Both the position numbers and the translations under genes were made by a program. A DNA stretch of 64,000 nt, taken from contig WHVD01000080.1 in NCBI GenBank assembly GCA_015178975.1, positions 310,001-374,000 of the forward strand, written 5' to 3'. The notes under the pieces were generated by a model. That model did no database searches. It saw only the letters and a list, made by a program, of their open reading frames with translations, and had not been told where the DNA came from. This document shows positions 41,901 to 52,222 of the stretch, piece by piece. Source of the stretch: Hysterangium stoloniferum (taxonomy: Eukaryota > Basidiomycota > Agaricomycetes > Hysterangiales > Hysterangiaceae). Numbering within the stretch: position 1 is the first letter of the stretch; the number at the start of each line of letters is the position of its first letter.

Positions 41901-43148
41901 ATCCAAATAGGCCTGGTTATGTTCATTGACTGTGGCAGTGAAACGCAAGACCTTTCTCAAATAGAAAGACATGGTGGAATGAAAGATAGAGACACGGAAA
42001 TTCTTTCTCTTTGTCAAATACAAGACAGAGAGGAGGTTACTTGTGAGATGGGGAACATGGAGAACCCTTTCAAACTCTATTATTACATTTCCATTTCCTT
42101 TAGGCTTAAACCGCACTGCTCCTATCCCTGCAGACATAACTATTTGTCCATTTGCAACTTGGATAGGTGTTTGAAACGGGGTATAACTTGAAAACCAATG
42201 ACGATGGGGAGTCATGTGCGAAGAAGCACCTGTGTCAGCAGTCCAGTCAGAACTAGCATTGACAAGGAGAGCACAAGATGGATCGGTAGAGTCAGGGATA
42301 GAAACACTTGCATTTCCAGCACTCTCTGGTTTCTTCTCCTCTGATACCTTGTCAGACGCATTAGCTTTGTCAGCCTTAGCAGTCTTTCTTTCTTTATACT
42401 CCTTTTTCTTCTGCTCAACTTTGGCCTTTGCCTGTTTCTGTGCATTTGCATACTCGTAACAATTGTCTTGGGTGTGGGTGGAACCATTGCAGAATGTGCA
42501 AGGAACTTTACCAGAAGTGTTGGAAGTCTTTGACACAATTTTGTTCGCCGTCTCTAAACTTCTGGCAGACTGCAAACTCTCTTGTGATGCAAAGTGAGTT
42601 TTGACATCAGAGAATGTGATAGCAGTATTCATCATTAAAGATGAAGTCCACACAGAGTCAGATTCAGGCAGAGAACGAAGTAAAGTGAGAGCAGCAAGCT
42701 CATCATCCAGCATGGCAAGAGTGTACCCCTTTGGACGCAAGTTCTGGACACGTGCACAAACCTTGTCAACACGACTCATTAATGAAGTTAGAGATTCATC
42801 AGGTTCCTTCCGAATATTAAAGAGGTCATTGTAGGCACTAAAACGAACTGCAGGGAGTTGTTTATTATGTGCCTTATCAATTTTAGACCACATATCATCA
42901 GGACCATCATCAATGTCAACATGGGTGCGCTGTGTAGGTCCAAGAGAGCGCCATATGATACCAGCTGCTTTATTGGAGCGCTCCAACCAGGCAGACTGTA
43001 AACTAGTCTCACTAGGTTGTTTTTCTTTGCCAGTGGCAATAGAGAGACAGTTCTCCATACGCAAAAGACCAATTACGTCATGTCTCCAATCCTCATAATT
43101 ATTCTCTCCCAATATGATACTACGTTTGTAAGTATCACTGGATGCCAT
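38904..43148 (-). CDS. Copia-B Gag-Pol polyprotein, intact (1414 aa)
   Basis: A continuous frame starts MASSDTYKRSIILGENNYED. Domains in order: copia-type Gag, knuckle CTFCNGSTHTQDNC, a Lys/Glu-rich linker, protease DWTADTGASSHMTP, GAG-pre-integrase ending PICEPCLAGKQ, and integrase with HSDVHGPL, DDKGGEYMS and HQNGVAERFNRT. A Pro/Ser-rich spacer follows, then RT (SVDISSAFLNGELEEEVYL, LYGLRQSPRIW, VFVDDMTIAS) and RNase H (SDADHGG, TTEAEYIA, DNQSSIAV). The RT box is FVDD here rather than YIDD. All catalytic motifs and the stop are intact. The start is the first Met, close to the leader. Flanking genes are all transposon parts. Confidence 0.93.
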   Translation of the reverse strand: MASSDTYKRSIILGENNYEDWRHDVIGLLRMENCLSIATGKEKQPSETSLQSAWLERSNKAAGIIWRSLGPTQRTHVDIDDGPDDMWSKIDKAHNKQLPAVRFSAYNDLFNIRKEPDESLTSLMSRVDKVCARVQNLRPKGYTLAMLDDELAALTLLRSLPESDSVWTSSLMMNTAITFSDVKTHFASQESLQSARSLETANKIVSKTSNTSGKVPCTFCNGSTHTQDNCYEYANAQKQAKAKVEQKKKEYKERKTAKADKANASDKVSEEKKPESAGNASVSIPDSTDPSCALLVNASSDWTADTGASSHMTPHRHWFSSYTPFQTPIQVANGQIVMSAGIGAVRFKPKGNGNVIIEFERVLHVPHLTSNLLSVLYLTKRKNFRVSIFHSTMSFYLRKVLRFTATVNEHNQAYLDGMTVPMTDYAGLVTTCPLDSTLWHRRFNHLNHADIQKLLKGDLVGGIKIDSHTSPDPICEPCLAGKQNRVINKIATTRYTKPLALIHSDVHGPLPTQTVEGFRYWITFIDDASRYASIALLKNKSDAFQAFKQYKAKVENLLGQKIKIFRDDKGGEYMSKEFDTFLSTAGISRQHTVRNEPHQNGVAERFNRTLEEGATSIMAESHLPPSFWGHAVIAITHVRNCSPTTALKHSVPYTVWHSRKPEVSHLRVFGCTAYVHVQKDQRIGLGSHTQKCVFIGYPPDYKGWMFYNPLTKKTIISNNAVFDERVLPGLSKPAIPSTPTAPDVLPDTPQFIDLFIPGPSRSIQVGAQPNQMGAPQEPNPVGDGQNNALPPGPSSNSDSNSEHSERSPSPPPQPRRNPPRNRVPPKRFWQVDPAHIHNYRESTPVVESSDEAEDSPLHSPPPVESEEEALAASEGDLYIGVDEAFEFAYKASAHDDAPRTLKEALQSPDADKWYDAAYAEMQSLLENGTFRLAKLPEGRKAIGSRWVFVIKRKKDGSIDKFKARLVAKGYAQRPGFDFTDTFAPTAKWATLRAVLALAALEDMELESVDISSAFLNGELEEEVYLQQPEGFHQGARDEFLLLLKGLYGLRQSPRIWHKKLNAVLLSLGFKQVLCDHSIWVFQKGDVKVIIPVFVDDMTIASKSKEAIKKLKDDLKSHFKLHDLGPTSYLLGVGIERDRTKRTITLSQRQYILDMLQRYGLADCNPIGTPMIPNSKLSKDQAPVSPEEIAYMKDIPYIHAVGSLMYLAVATRPDIAYTVGVLARFNHNPGKAHWLAVQHLFRYLKGTLDLGLTFGPSNDRELFVSYSDADHGGDKSTGKSTGAYVVKMGTGAISWQSKLQTIVTLSTTEAEYIAAVSAGQEVLWLRNLFEELGYPQKTASTLYLDNQSSIAVARDPEHHGRMKHLDLRTYWLRQEVDSGKIKVVHLPTSEMPADLLTKPLAKPKVEYLRKLLGLA

Positions 43149-43749
43149 GACACGTCAATATCCACCAAGAATTTAACTTAAAAAGAACTAAGTAATTGGA
43201 CTCGCAGTTGTAACACCGCCTTGCTCAACAGGGTTACCGTGATATTGCAAGGAAGGTAAAAACAAAGGCCCACTGAAGAGCACAATGCCAACAGTTCAAG
43301 TTCAATGTATCTAAAAGACCGTGTTAAAAAGGGAAAATGACGTGGCACAGACCCAGATGATACTGTGAAGTGCTTGAGGTGTGAGGGAAGAGTGTGACTG
43401 GAGAGAGAGGTGACAGGGTGTGACAGGGTGAGTCACAAGGGTGATAAAAATGAAGTTGCCCAAAAAAGGGAAATTGAGCGACGACAAGCGATTTGGAGCG
43501 TGGGAATATATTTCCTTTTATGGACTCGGGCGCCTAAATGGGCGAAAAATGCGCACAATCACAGGTGTGAGATGTGAGTTGAAAAAGCGACCAAATCAGG
43601 CCAAAATCCAAGGAGATATAACCAAAATAAAATCCAAACGCAATGTAGAGTGTTTTGGACAAGTAGAAGTTGTCAGAAAAGATGTGCAAAGTGATGGATT
43701 GCGCAGATGACAACTGGATGTACCGGTTTAGAAGCCGGGGCCCATAACC

Positions 43750-44054
43750 TGTTGAAACAGTTGAATAACTCTTGACAAACACCCTGTGAGTGTGAGGAAA
43801 GTAAACACTTAATGTATTCAACTGTGAAATAACTACATACCTGTGAGTGTGAGGAAAGTAAACACTAAGGAGACTTTCCCACACCCACAGCGGAGTATAC
43901 TACAGGGTGCTTACCTAAGCACCTACACATCAGTTACCTTACTAGGTAACTCACTCAATACTGCACCTACAGTGCTGGGAAAAATACTACAAATATCAGA
44001 AAAATATAGGGAACATCATAGACTATGTAAGAGCTGTAATATCATACTCTAACA
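43750..44054 (-). mobile_element. 5' LTR of copia-B
   Basis: Same 305-bp sequence as the other LTR. It is the presumed promoter. About 590 bp of leader separate it from the Gag start at 43148. Confidence 0.92.
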
Positions 44055-44813
44055 GTTTTGTGGATCAGCAGTTGAAGCTGTTCCAACAAACTGTACTTCC
44101 TCATAATCAATGTCCTCATCATCATCCTCAGCTAGAGCTGGAGCTGGTTGTACTTTCCACCATTCACCCGGTTGCTTTGAAACACGCTGAGAGCGACGAA
44201 GTGGTGGTTCTGGTGCAGGTGGAGGAGGCAGTTGAATGGGTTCTTCAACCCCAGAAGGAGGCAAAGGTGGTTCAGGAAGTGCAGGAACATGAGCAGGAGG
44301 TATAGGAATATGAGCAGGAGGTGCAGGAATATGAGTAAGAGGAACAGAAATATCATTATCCCCCTGTACTTCTGGCACAAATGAAGAAATGTCAGAGTGT
44401 GGTGTATTTGGGACAAGCCTGATATTAGGCATTGGTCCAGTAGTAGATAGACCAGGAAAGTGGCGTTCATCAAATACAGCCCGTTCAGAGATGATAAACT
44501 TCTTTGTAACAGGGTTGTAGAATTGCCAACCTTTGTATCCCACAGGATAGCCTAGAAAGAGGCATTTCTCCATGTGTGACTGAAGTGACTTCCTTTTGTC
44601 CTTTTGAAAGTAAACATAGGCAGTACACCCCCACACTCGCAAGTTACTCACATCTGGTTTCTGCTTGTACCATTGCTCATAGGGTGTAGTTTTAGGTAAT
44701 GGTGCCGTAGGCAGACGGTTCCAGACATAAACATAAGATGTCACAGCATGGTTCCAGAAAGAAGCAGGCATACGCGCCTCATGCATCATGTGTTAAAGGC
44801 ATAGAAAAGAATT

Positions 44814-44887
44814 GACCCAGCCTGGGATTGAACCAAGGACCTCCTGGCTTTATATGCAGGTGCTCTTAACCACTGAGCTACTGGACC
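44814..44887 (-). tRNA. tRNA-like gene in mini-element 3' LTR
   Basis: Same 74-nt tRNA-like unit with A box, B box and downstream T-run, in the same orientation as the element. Confidence 0.7.
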
Positions 44888-45130
44888 TATGGTCTAGTAT
44901 TATATGATGGATTATATATACATATATATAAGGACTTATGATGCCAACTTGTGCTCTTATAACAGCTTATATAACTGATGGCAAACCTGGGTCTTATAAC
45001 AGTGTGTCACATATAGATATTGTATTTTCCCATTTCTAACACTTCCCCTGAAATCAATATCTAGTCTATACCCTATGCAGCGCACCAAGCTCACGGGGCC
45101 CATAACCTGTTAAAGGCATAGAAAAGAATT

Positions 45131-45204
45131 GACCCAGCCTGGGATTGAACCAAGGACCTCCTGGCTTTATATGCAGGTGCTCTTAACCACTGAGCTACTG
45201 GACC
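45131..45204 (-). tRNA. tRNA-like gene in mini-element 5' LTR
   Basis: Same 74-nt unit, identical to the one in the partner LTR. Confidence 0.7.
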
Positions 45205-46228
45205 TATGGTCTAGTATTATATGATGGATTATATATACATATATATAAGGACTTATGATGCCAACTTGTGCTCTTATAACAGCTTATATAACTGATGGCA
45301 AACCTGGGTCTTATAACAGTGTGTCACATATAGATATTGTATTTTCCCATTTCTAACATCATGGCAGTGACATGATCAGCCATAGTGCGATTGGCTCTTT
45401 CTGCAACTCCATTCTGTTGAGGGCGATTGCGAGTAGTATGGCGGCGTACTATTCCACATTCATCTGTAAACTTGATAAAGGCATTTGACATATACTCCCC
45501 CCCCTTTGTCATCCTGCAGAGCTTTGACCTTGCAACCCAGAAGATTCTCAGCATAAGCTTTGTATCTCCTGAATGCTTCAAATGCATCACTCTTCCGTTT
45601 TAAGAACAGAACAGCTCGCAACTTGGTGCAATCATCAATAAAGGTTATCCAGTAGTGGTAACCCTCAGTTGTTTGCACAGGAAGTGGTCCATGTAGATCA
45701 CTATGAATAAGTTCAAGTGGTGTCTGAGAATGACTTGGTGAGATAGGGAATGGACTAGCAGTCATTTTGCCAGCAAGGCAAGGTTCACAGATAGGATCAG
45801 GTTGTTCCTTTGAGTCAAGGTTTAAGCCAACCACCAATCCTTCTCTGATCATCTTCTGGACATCAGCATAGCTGTGGTGTCCAAGACGGCGATGCCAGAG
45901 ATTGATATCAAAGGGAAGGGTGGAGACAGCACCAGCTTGCTCAATAATAGGTGCAGTGACACCATTGAGGATACCTGCGTTCTGTGCAGTAACTCTGGCT
46001 GTAAACATAGTCTGTCCAGAGTGTTTGAAATGCATTGTTGTTCGATCAATGTGTATGAGTAGTCCTTTGTGCCTTGTGAGATAAAGACAAGACAGTAGGT
46101 TACTGCGCAGTTGTGGTACATGCAAAACTCTTGTAAGCTCCACAGATCGCGATTTCCTTCCATTTATAACTGGGTTGAATACCACAGAACCAACTCCTGC
46201 AGAGTAGATAACAGTGTGATCTGCTAAC

Positions 46229-46521
46229 TGTTAGGATCTGCAAGCCTGGGGGATCACAGTGCGATGACTCTCGGCACTTGGAGCGAATGCCACTAAGGAC
46301 TGAGCGGGTAGAAGTAAACCGGTGATATAGCTAGGTTTCCAGATGAGGTCCTACTCTCATCTGGATGTAACTATATACTAAGCTACATGGTCTGTGCACT
46401 TGGTTTGGAACTAAGGGAACACTAAACTAAATATAGCTAATCACATGTGAACCAGACCGGAAAAATACATTCTCAATACGAGGTATGATTTAATACTAAT
46501 CGTAATCATCATACTCTAACA
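46229..46521 (-). mobile_element. Solo LTR of a third copia-like family (C)
   Basis: 293 bp, TGTTAGGATCTGC to ACTCTAACA on the plus strand, with TSD CTAAC (46224-46228 and 46522-46526). The terminal CATACTCTAACA resembles the end of the copia-B LTR, so a related family is likely. No internal copy is present in the window. Confidence 0.82.
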
Positions 46522-47757
46522 CTAACTTGATTGGGACACATAATGGTGTGTAGTTACGCAGCCAATGACTATGAGGAGTCATATGACTACTAGCACCTGT
46601 ATCAGCAAGCCAATCATAGTCAGAACCATTCTGCAGGGTGGAGGAATCGGATGAGGAGAAAGCAAGTGCATTTCCAGTATATTCAACATTGTTCTGAGAC
46701 ATTGTCTTCTGAGGCCTATTTGGCTTCTTCTTCCCTTTAGCACGATTGGTAAGGACACTCTCCTGTGCTTCCTGCTGCTTCTTAATGAAGCGATGACACT
46801 TGTCCATAGTATGGTTGGTCATAGAGCAGAAAGTACATTTGAGAAATGCAGTGGATGCATTGCCCTTTACAGTAAGTGCAGATGCAACTGCAGGAGCTTG
46901 TGAAGCCCGATGACGGCGTTGTGACTCTTCTGTGACAAAAGCTTGTTGGATAGTAGCCTTGTCCAGCTTGTCCATCAGAAGGAGAGAAGAGGCAAAGTTG
47001 TCAAACTGCTCAGGAAGTGCCCTGATCATTGCCATTGATGCAAGTTCCTCATCAAGTTTGGCAAGATCAAAATTCAATGGGCGCAGATCCTGGATGGCAC
47101 GGATGGCTAGATCCACCCGATTCATCAGAGTTTGCAAATTCTCATTCTCTTCCTTTCTGATGGAGAAGAGATCATCATACGCATTGAAGCGCATGCCAGG
47201 GCGCTTCTGCAAGTGTACATCACACAGACTGGTCCACATCTTGACCGGATCACCCTCAATCCCTTTAAGATGAATCTTTTGATCATCCTCAACACTCAAG
47301 TACATCCAACCTGCTGCTTTGTCTGACTTGAGAGCCCAAGCATCAAATGCAGTTTGCTGAGCCTCTGTGGGAGATGAGGATAGTGCAGGTGCAATGGAGG
47401 TGGCCTCAACAATGCGCCAGACACCCTGGGCACGAAGCCAAGCCTGCATCTCACCAGACCAGGTGTTGTAGTTATGAGAGTTGAGTTTAGGGAATTGGGG
47501 GATGGAAGATGACATTGTAGTATACACAGAGCAAACTCGCAAAGAAGTTGAGAAAAAAGGTATTTAACTCGAGGTCCAGACGGTAGTCTCGAGGGAAACT
47601 CAGCCTTAGTGGCGTACAAGTTCCTCCCTACTAGCAACAGCAATAAGGCTGGGCCTGGCAGGGGAATATAAAAGTATAGGCTGAAACTTACTCAAAAGAA
47701 GCGAGTTTGCAAAACGTTATACTGTACTAGAGCGCTTAGAGCGCGGGGCCCATAACC

Positions 47758-48106
47758 TGTTAAAAGTGACCTGTGACTTACTGTGACACGTGACACCCAC
47801 AAGTCTGAGGAAAGTTGTTACTATTCAGGTCACTAACTACAAGCTTATATATGTTATACATCAGTAGGCTTGTCAGCTGTCATAAGTGACAGCTGGTTGA
47901 CAGCTGGTTGACAGCTGTCATAAGTGACAGCTGATTGACAGCTTGAATGGAAACTGACAGCTGATTGACAGCTGGAATACAAAGTGACAGCTGATTGACA
48001 GCTGTCATGGGAAATGAACTGGGAATACTCTGGAACATGCTGGAAGGTTCTAGAAGGTTCTAGAAGGTTCCAGAAGGTCTTGGAGACAGTGGAGGCAGTT
48101 TTAACA
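47758..48106 (-). mobile_element. 5' LTR of copia-A copy 3, at the head-to-head junction
   Basis: 349 bp. Copy 3 Gag reads leftward from it; on its right the plus-strand Pol of copy 1 begins at 48107. This makes an inverted arrangement of homologous copia sequences around one LTR. Confidence 0.88.
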
Positions 48107-51100
48107 TTCTCCTCATCCGATTCCTCCACCCTGCAGAATGGTTCTGACTATGATTGGCTTGCTGATACAGGTGCTAGTAGTCATATGACTCCTCATAGTC
48201 ATTGGCTGCGTAACTACACACCATTATGTGTCCCAATCAAGTTAGCAGATCACACTGTTATCTACTCTGCAGGAGTTGGTTCTGTGGTATTCAACCCAGT
48301 TATAAATGGAAGGAAATCGCGATCTGTGGAGCTTACAAGAGTTTTGCATGTACCACAACTGCGCAGTAACCTACTGTCTTGTCTTTATCTCACAAGGCAC
48401 AAAGGACTACTCATACACATTGATCGAACAACAATGCATTTCAAACACTCTGGACAGACTATGTTTACAGCCAGAGTTACTGCACAGAATGCAGGTATCC
48501 TCAATGGTGTCACTGCACCTATTATTGAGCAAGCTGGTGCTGTCTCCACCCTTCCCTTTGATATCAATCTCTGGCATCGCCGTCTTGGACACCACAGCTA
48601 TGCTGATGTCCAGAAGATGATCAGAGAAGGATTGGTGGTTGGCTTAAACCTTGACTCAAAGGAACAACCTGATCCTATCTGTGAACCTTGCCTTGCTGGC
48701 AAAATGACTGCTAGTCCATTCCCTATCTCACCAAGTCATTCTCAGACACCACTTGAACTTATTCATAGTGATCTACATGGACCACTTCCTGTGCAAACAA
48801 CTGAGGGTTACCACTACTGGATAACCTTTATTGATGATTGCACCAAGTTGCGAGCTGTTCTGTTCTTAAAACGGAAGAGTGATGCATTTGAAGCATTCAG
48901 GAGATACAAAGCTTATGCTGAGAATCTTCTGGGTTGCAAGGTCAAAGCTCTGCAGGATGACAAAGGGGGGGAGTATATGTCAAATGCCTTTATCAAGTTT
49001 ACAGATGAATGTGGAATAGTACGCCGCCATACTACTCGCAATCGCCCTCAACAGAATGGAGTTGCAGAAAGAGCCAATCGCACTATGGCTGATCATGTCA
49101 CTGCCATGATGCATGAGGCGCGTATGCCTGCTTCTTTCTGGAACCATGCTGTGACATCTTATGTTTATGTCTGGAACCGTCTGCCTACGGCACCATTACC
49201 TAAAACTACACCCTATGAGCAATGGTACAAGCAGAAACCAGATGTAAGCAACTTGCGAGTATGGGGATGTACTGCCTATGTTTACATTCAAAGGGACAAA
49301 AGGAAGTCACTTCAGTCACACATGGAGACATGCCTCTTTCTAGGCTATCCTGTGGGATACAAAGGTTGGCAATTCTACAACCCTGTTACAAAGAAGTTTA
49401 TCATCTCTGAACGGGCTGTATTTGATGAACGCCACTTTCCTGGTCTATCTACTACTGGACCAATGCCTAATATTAGGCTTTTCCCAAATATACCAAACTC
49501 TGACATTCCTTTATTTGTGCCAGAAGTAGAGGGGGATAATGATATTTCTGTCCCTCCTACTCATATTCCTGCACCTCCTGCTTATATTCCTGCACCTCCT
49601 GTTCAGATTCCTGCACCTCCTGCACTTCCTGAACCCATTCAACTACCTCCTCCACCTGCACCAGAACCACAGCTTCGTCGCTCTCAGCGTGTTCCAAAGC
49701 AACCTGGTGAATGGTGGAAGGTACAACCAGCTCCAGCTCTAGCTGAAGATGATGATGAGGACATTGATTATGAGGAAGTACAGTTTGTTGGAACAGCTTC
49801 AACTGCTGATCCACAAAACTACAAGCAGGCTATGAAAGGTGATGATGCAGATAAATGGCAAGAGGCTATCAATGCAGAGTACAATACACTGGTAGAAAAC
49901 AAGACATGGGAACTTGTTGACCTCCCAGTTGGTGCAAAGGCAATTGGTTCGGGTTGGGTGTTTAAAGTCAAACACAATGCAGATGGCACCATTGAGCGTT
50001 ATAAAGCTCGTCTTGTTGCCAAAGGATACTCACAACGTCCTGGCATTGACTACAATGAAGTGTTTGCACCTACTTTTAGACCTGCAACTCTGCGTTTGAT
50101 TCTGGCCCTAGCTGCCATTGAAGACATGGACTTGCGCTCTGTTGACATTTCTGCTGCTTTCACCCATGGTGACCTTGATGAGACAATCTATATGAGACAA
50201 CCTGAAGGCTTCCATCAAGGAGGTCCTAATAAGGTTCTCAGACTCTTGAAATCACTTTATGGTCTCAAGCAGGGATCTCGTCAATGGAACATCAAGTTAC
50301 ATGGTGCACTTACTGAAATGGAGTTCAAACGAATTGAATCTGATACCTCTGTTTACATTTATTCAAATGGAGAGGTGAAGATCTTTGTACCCATTTACAT
50401 TGATGATATTACATTTGCATCCAAGTCCACTCTTGCCATTGACAAAGCTGTCAAGCAATTGTCTCTGCATTTCAAATGCCGTGATCTTGGATCCACTGTT
50501 TATTTACTTGGTGTAGGAGTTGGCAGAGATCGCTCTAAGCGTCTCCTTACTCTTGATCAGCGACAATTTATTCTCAACATGCTTGAGCGTTATAACATGT
50601 CTGACTGTCATCCAGTTCTCACACCTATGACACCTGGTACATCTCTTTCCAAAGAAATGGGTCCTGAGAATACTGCAGAGGTGGATTTCATGCGTAGTGT
50701 TCCTTATCTCAGTGCTGTTGGGTCTTTACAATACTTGGCTACTATGACCCGTCCAGATATTGCTTATACTGTGTCCTACTTGGCACGTTTTAATTGCAAT
50801 CCTGGACCAAAGCATTGGACAGCAGTGAAGCACTTGTTCAGATACCTAAAAGGTACACTGGATTACAAGTTGCATTACTCTGGTAAATGTGGCTCTGAAT
50901 TATTCACCACATACACTGATGCTGCTCATGGTGATTGCATTGATTCTGGAAGATCCACTGGTGGTTATGTAACTATGATGGCTGGAGGTGCTATTGGCTG
51001 GAGTAGTAAACTGCAAAGTATTGTCACACTTTCTACAACTGAAGCAGAATTTGTCTCTGCTGTAGAAGCTGGCAAGGAGATTGCCTGGATGCGGCAAATC

Positions 51101-51367
51101 CTAGGTGAATTTGGCTACCAAGTTGATCAACCCTCCACTCTACACATTGACAATCAGTCTGCCATCAGTGTTGCTAAGAACCCTGAGCATCATGGAAGGA
51201 TGAAACATCTTGACCTGCGCTACTATTGGCTTAGGGATGCTGTAAATGCCAAGTGTATTACTCCTTCCTATATTCCTACTGCAGAACAAATTGCAGATAT
51301 TCTAACCAAGCCTCTATCTACTCCCAAGGTTCAATTTTGCCGTGATGGAATGGGTATAAGGACTTAG
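48107..51367 (+). pseudogene. Copia-A copy 1 Pol, without Gag
   Basis: It resumes at SSSDSSTLQNG and runs without a stop through protease (DTGASSHM), integrase (DDKGGEYMS), RT (IYIDDITFAS) and RNase H to the normal terminus MGIRT. Its upstream Gag is separated by 17 kb and partly deleted. The frame also stays open leftward to 48014 through the adjacent antisense LTR, which creates an accidental fusion. The enzymes could be made only from a chance transcript. Confidence 0.85.
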
Positions 51368-51403
51368 TTTCTTGTTTTCTTTCTTACTCTCTGTAGTTTA
51401 GCA

Positions 51404-51439
<36 letters not shown>

Positions 51440-51474
51440 CTTTTTCTTTGGAGACATGTGAGATCAGGGGGGTC

Positions 51475-51839
51475 TGTTAAAACTGCCTCCACTGTCTCCA
51501 AAACCTTCTGGAACCTTCTAGAACCTTCTAGAAGCTTCCAGCATGTTCCAGGGTATTCCCAGTTCATTTCCCATGACAGCTGTCAATCAGCTGTCACTTT
51601 GTATTCCAGCTGTCAATCAGCTGTCAGTTTCCATTCAAGCTGTCAATCAGCTGTCACTTATGACAGCTGTCAACCAGCTGTCACTTATGACAGCTGTCAA
51701 CCAGCTGTCACTTATGACAGCTGACAAGCCTACTGATGTATAACATATATAAGCTTGTAGTTAGTGACCTGAATAGTAACAACTTTCCTCAGACTTGTGT
51801 GTGTCACGTGTCACAGTAAGTCACAGGTCACTTTTAACA
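51475..51839 (+). mobile_element. 3' LTR of copia-A copy 1
   Basis: 365 bp, preceded by the polypurine tract AGGGGGGTC and a TC microsatellite (51407-51436). A heat-shock-type array is at 51506-51550. Confidence 0.9.
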
Positions 51840-52222
51840 AATAATAGAGTAGCGTGGATGTGGTCCACGCGAGTAGCGATAAGGATTGAGTTTCGACTGG
51901 TACAGTTGGAAACTCTGATAGAGTAGATAGCTAAAGCCCGTCTGTGATGGTCGAGACGATACACCAATCACAACTTACAGGACACTAATGGGTGTCTGGG
52001 TAAGTTGTGGTTGCGGTGTAAAAAGTGTCTGAGTTCTAAACTACGGGCGCTAGAATACACAAGTCTGGCGTGTGTGCGCCCACAAGAGTCGATGTACCGC
52101 ATACATAGGTCGTCGAACTAATTATAGATATAATAAAAGAGAGAAAATAGAGATAATAAAGGAAATATAGTAAGAGCTCATCCGACTATATTTCCTGAGT
52201 GTATTTCGCCATACCTCTCACA
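51840..52222 (-). mobile_element. L1 LTR inside gypsy Pol, outer-right half
   Basis: Continuation of 29928-30179 after the copia-A insertion. It ends CCTCTCACA and is followed by TSD CCCCT at 52223-52227. Confidence 0.88.

Larger units (their letters stand above)
38578..44054 (-). mobile_element. Full-length copia-B element, probably young
   Basis: 5477 bp with TSD GTTTT (38573-38577 and 44055-44059). The two 305-bp LTRs (38578-38882 and 43750-44054) look identical. Primer site GGTTATGGGCCCC is next to the right LTR (43738-43749 in plus coordinates). The polypurine tract GGTGGGAG is next to the left LTR. It is inserted in the RT-integrase spacer of copia-A copy 3. The LTR sequence is unrelated to copia-A except at its termini. 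Confidence 0.93.
44791..45358 (-). mobile_element. Complete mini LTR-retrotransposon (568 bp)
   Basis: Reference copy: LTR 44791-45041 (251 bp), core 45042-45107 (66 bp), LTR 45108-45358 (251 bp), TSD TCATG (44786-44790 and 45359-45363). The two LTRs read identically. On the minus strand the core begins with primer site GGTTATGGGCCCC and ends with polypurine GGGGAAG, with no room for a protein. It is inserted in the integrase of copia-A copy 3. Confidence 0.93.
31859..47515 (-). pseudogene. Copia-A copy 3 Gag-Pol, four insertions and a frameshift
   Basis: Segments are 47515-46527 (Gag start to protease), 46228-45364 (GAG-pre-integrase and integrase), 44790-44060 (integrase C-terminus), 38577-37637 (RT) and 32470-31859 (RNase H to stop). 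Besides the insertions, a C-run at about 45494-45501 has eight Cs where copies 1 and 2 have seven. This shifts frame inside the integrase, just upstream of the DDKGGEYMS motif. The gene is inactive even without the insertions. Confidence 0.85.
31409..48106 (-). mobile_element. Copia-A copy 3 (minus strand), heavily nested
   Basis: The 3' LTR is at 31409-31757 and the 5' LTR at 47758-48106. Its internal domain is recovered by removing copia-A copy 2 (32471-37631), copia-B (38578-44054), a mini-element (44791-45358) and a solo LTR (46229-46521), each with its own TSD. The outer flanks (TAACC and TTCTC) do not match, so this copy arrived or was modified by recombination. Confidence 0.85.
30180..51839 (+). 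mobile_element. Ty1/copia element, family A copy 1, with 16.7 kb of nested insertions
   Basis: LTRs at 30180-30528 and 51475-51839 share TGTTAAAACTGCC to CACTTTTAACA; TSD AATAA is at 30175-30179 and 51840-51844. The gag start lies at 30773; Pol from the end of Gag to the stop lies at 48107-51367. About 180 Gag codons between the conserved HLQKR and SSSDSSTLQ are missing at the site where the mini-element/copia-A copy 3 block sits, so that insertion involved a deletion. The 3' LTR is 16 bp longer because of extra CAGCTGTCA repeats. Confidence 0.88.

Noticed and set aside
51407-51436. TC/GA microsatellite as a separate satellite locus
   Set aside because: It recurs at the same place in every copia-A copy next to the polypurine tract and is part of that element's 3' untranslated region.
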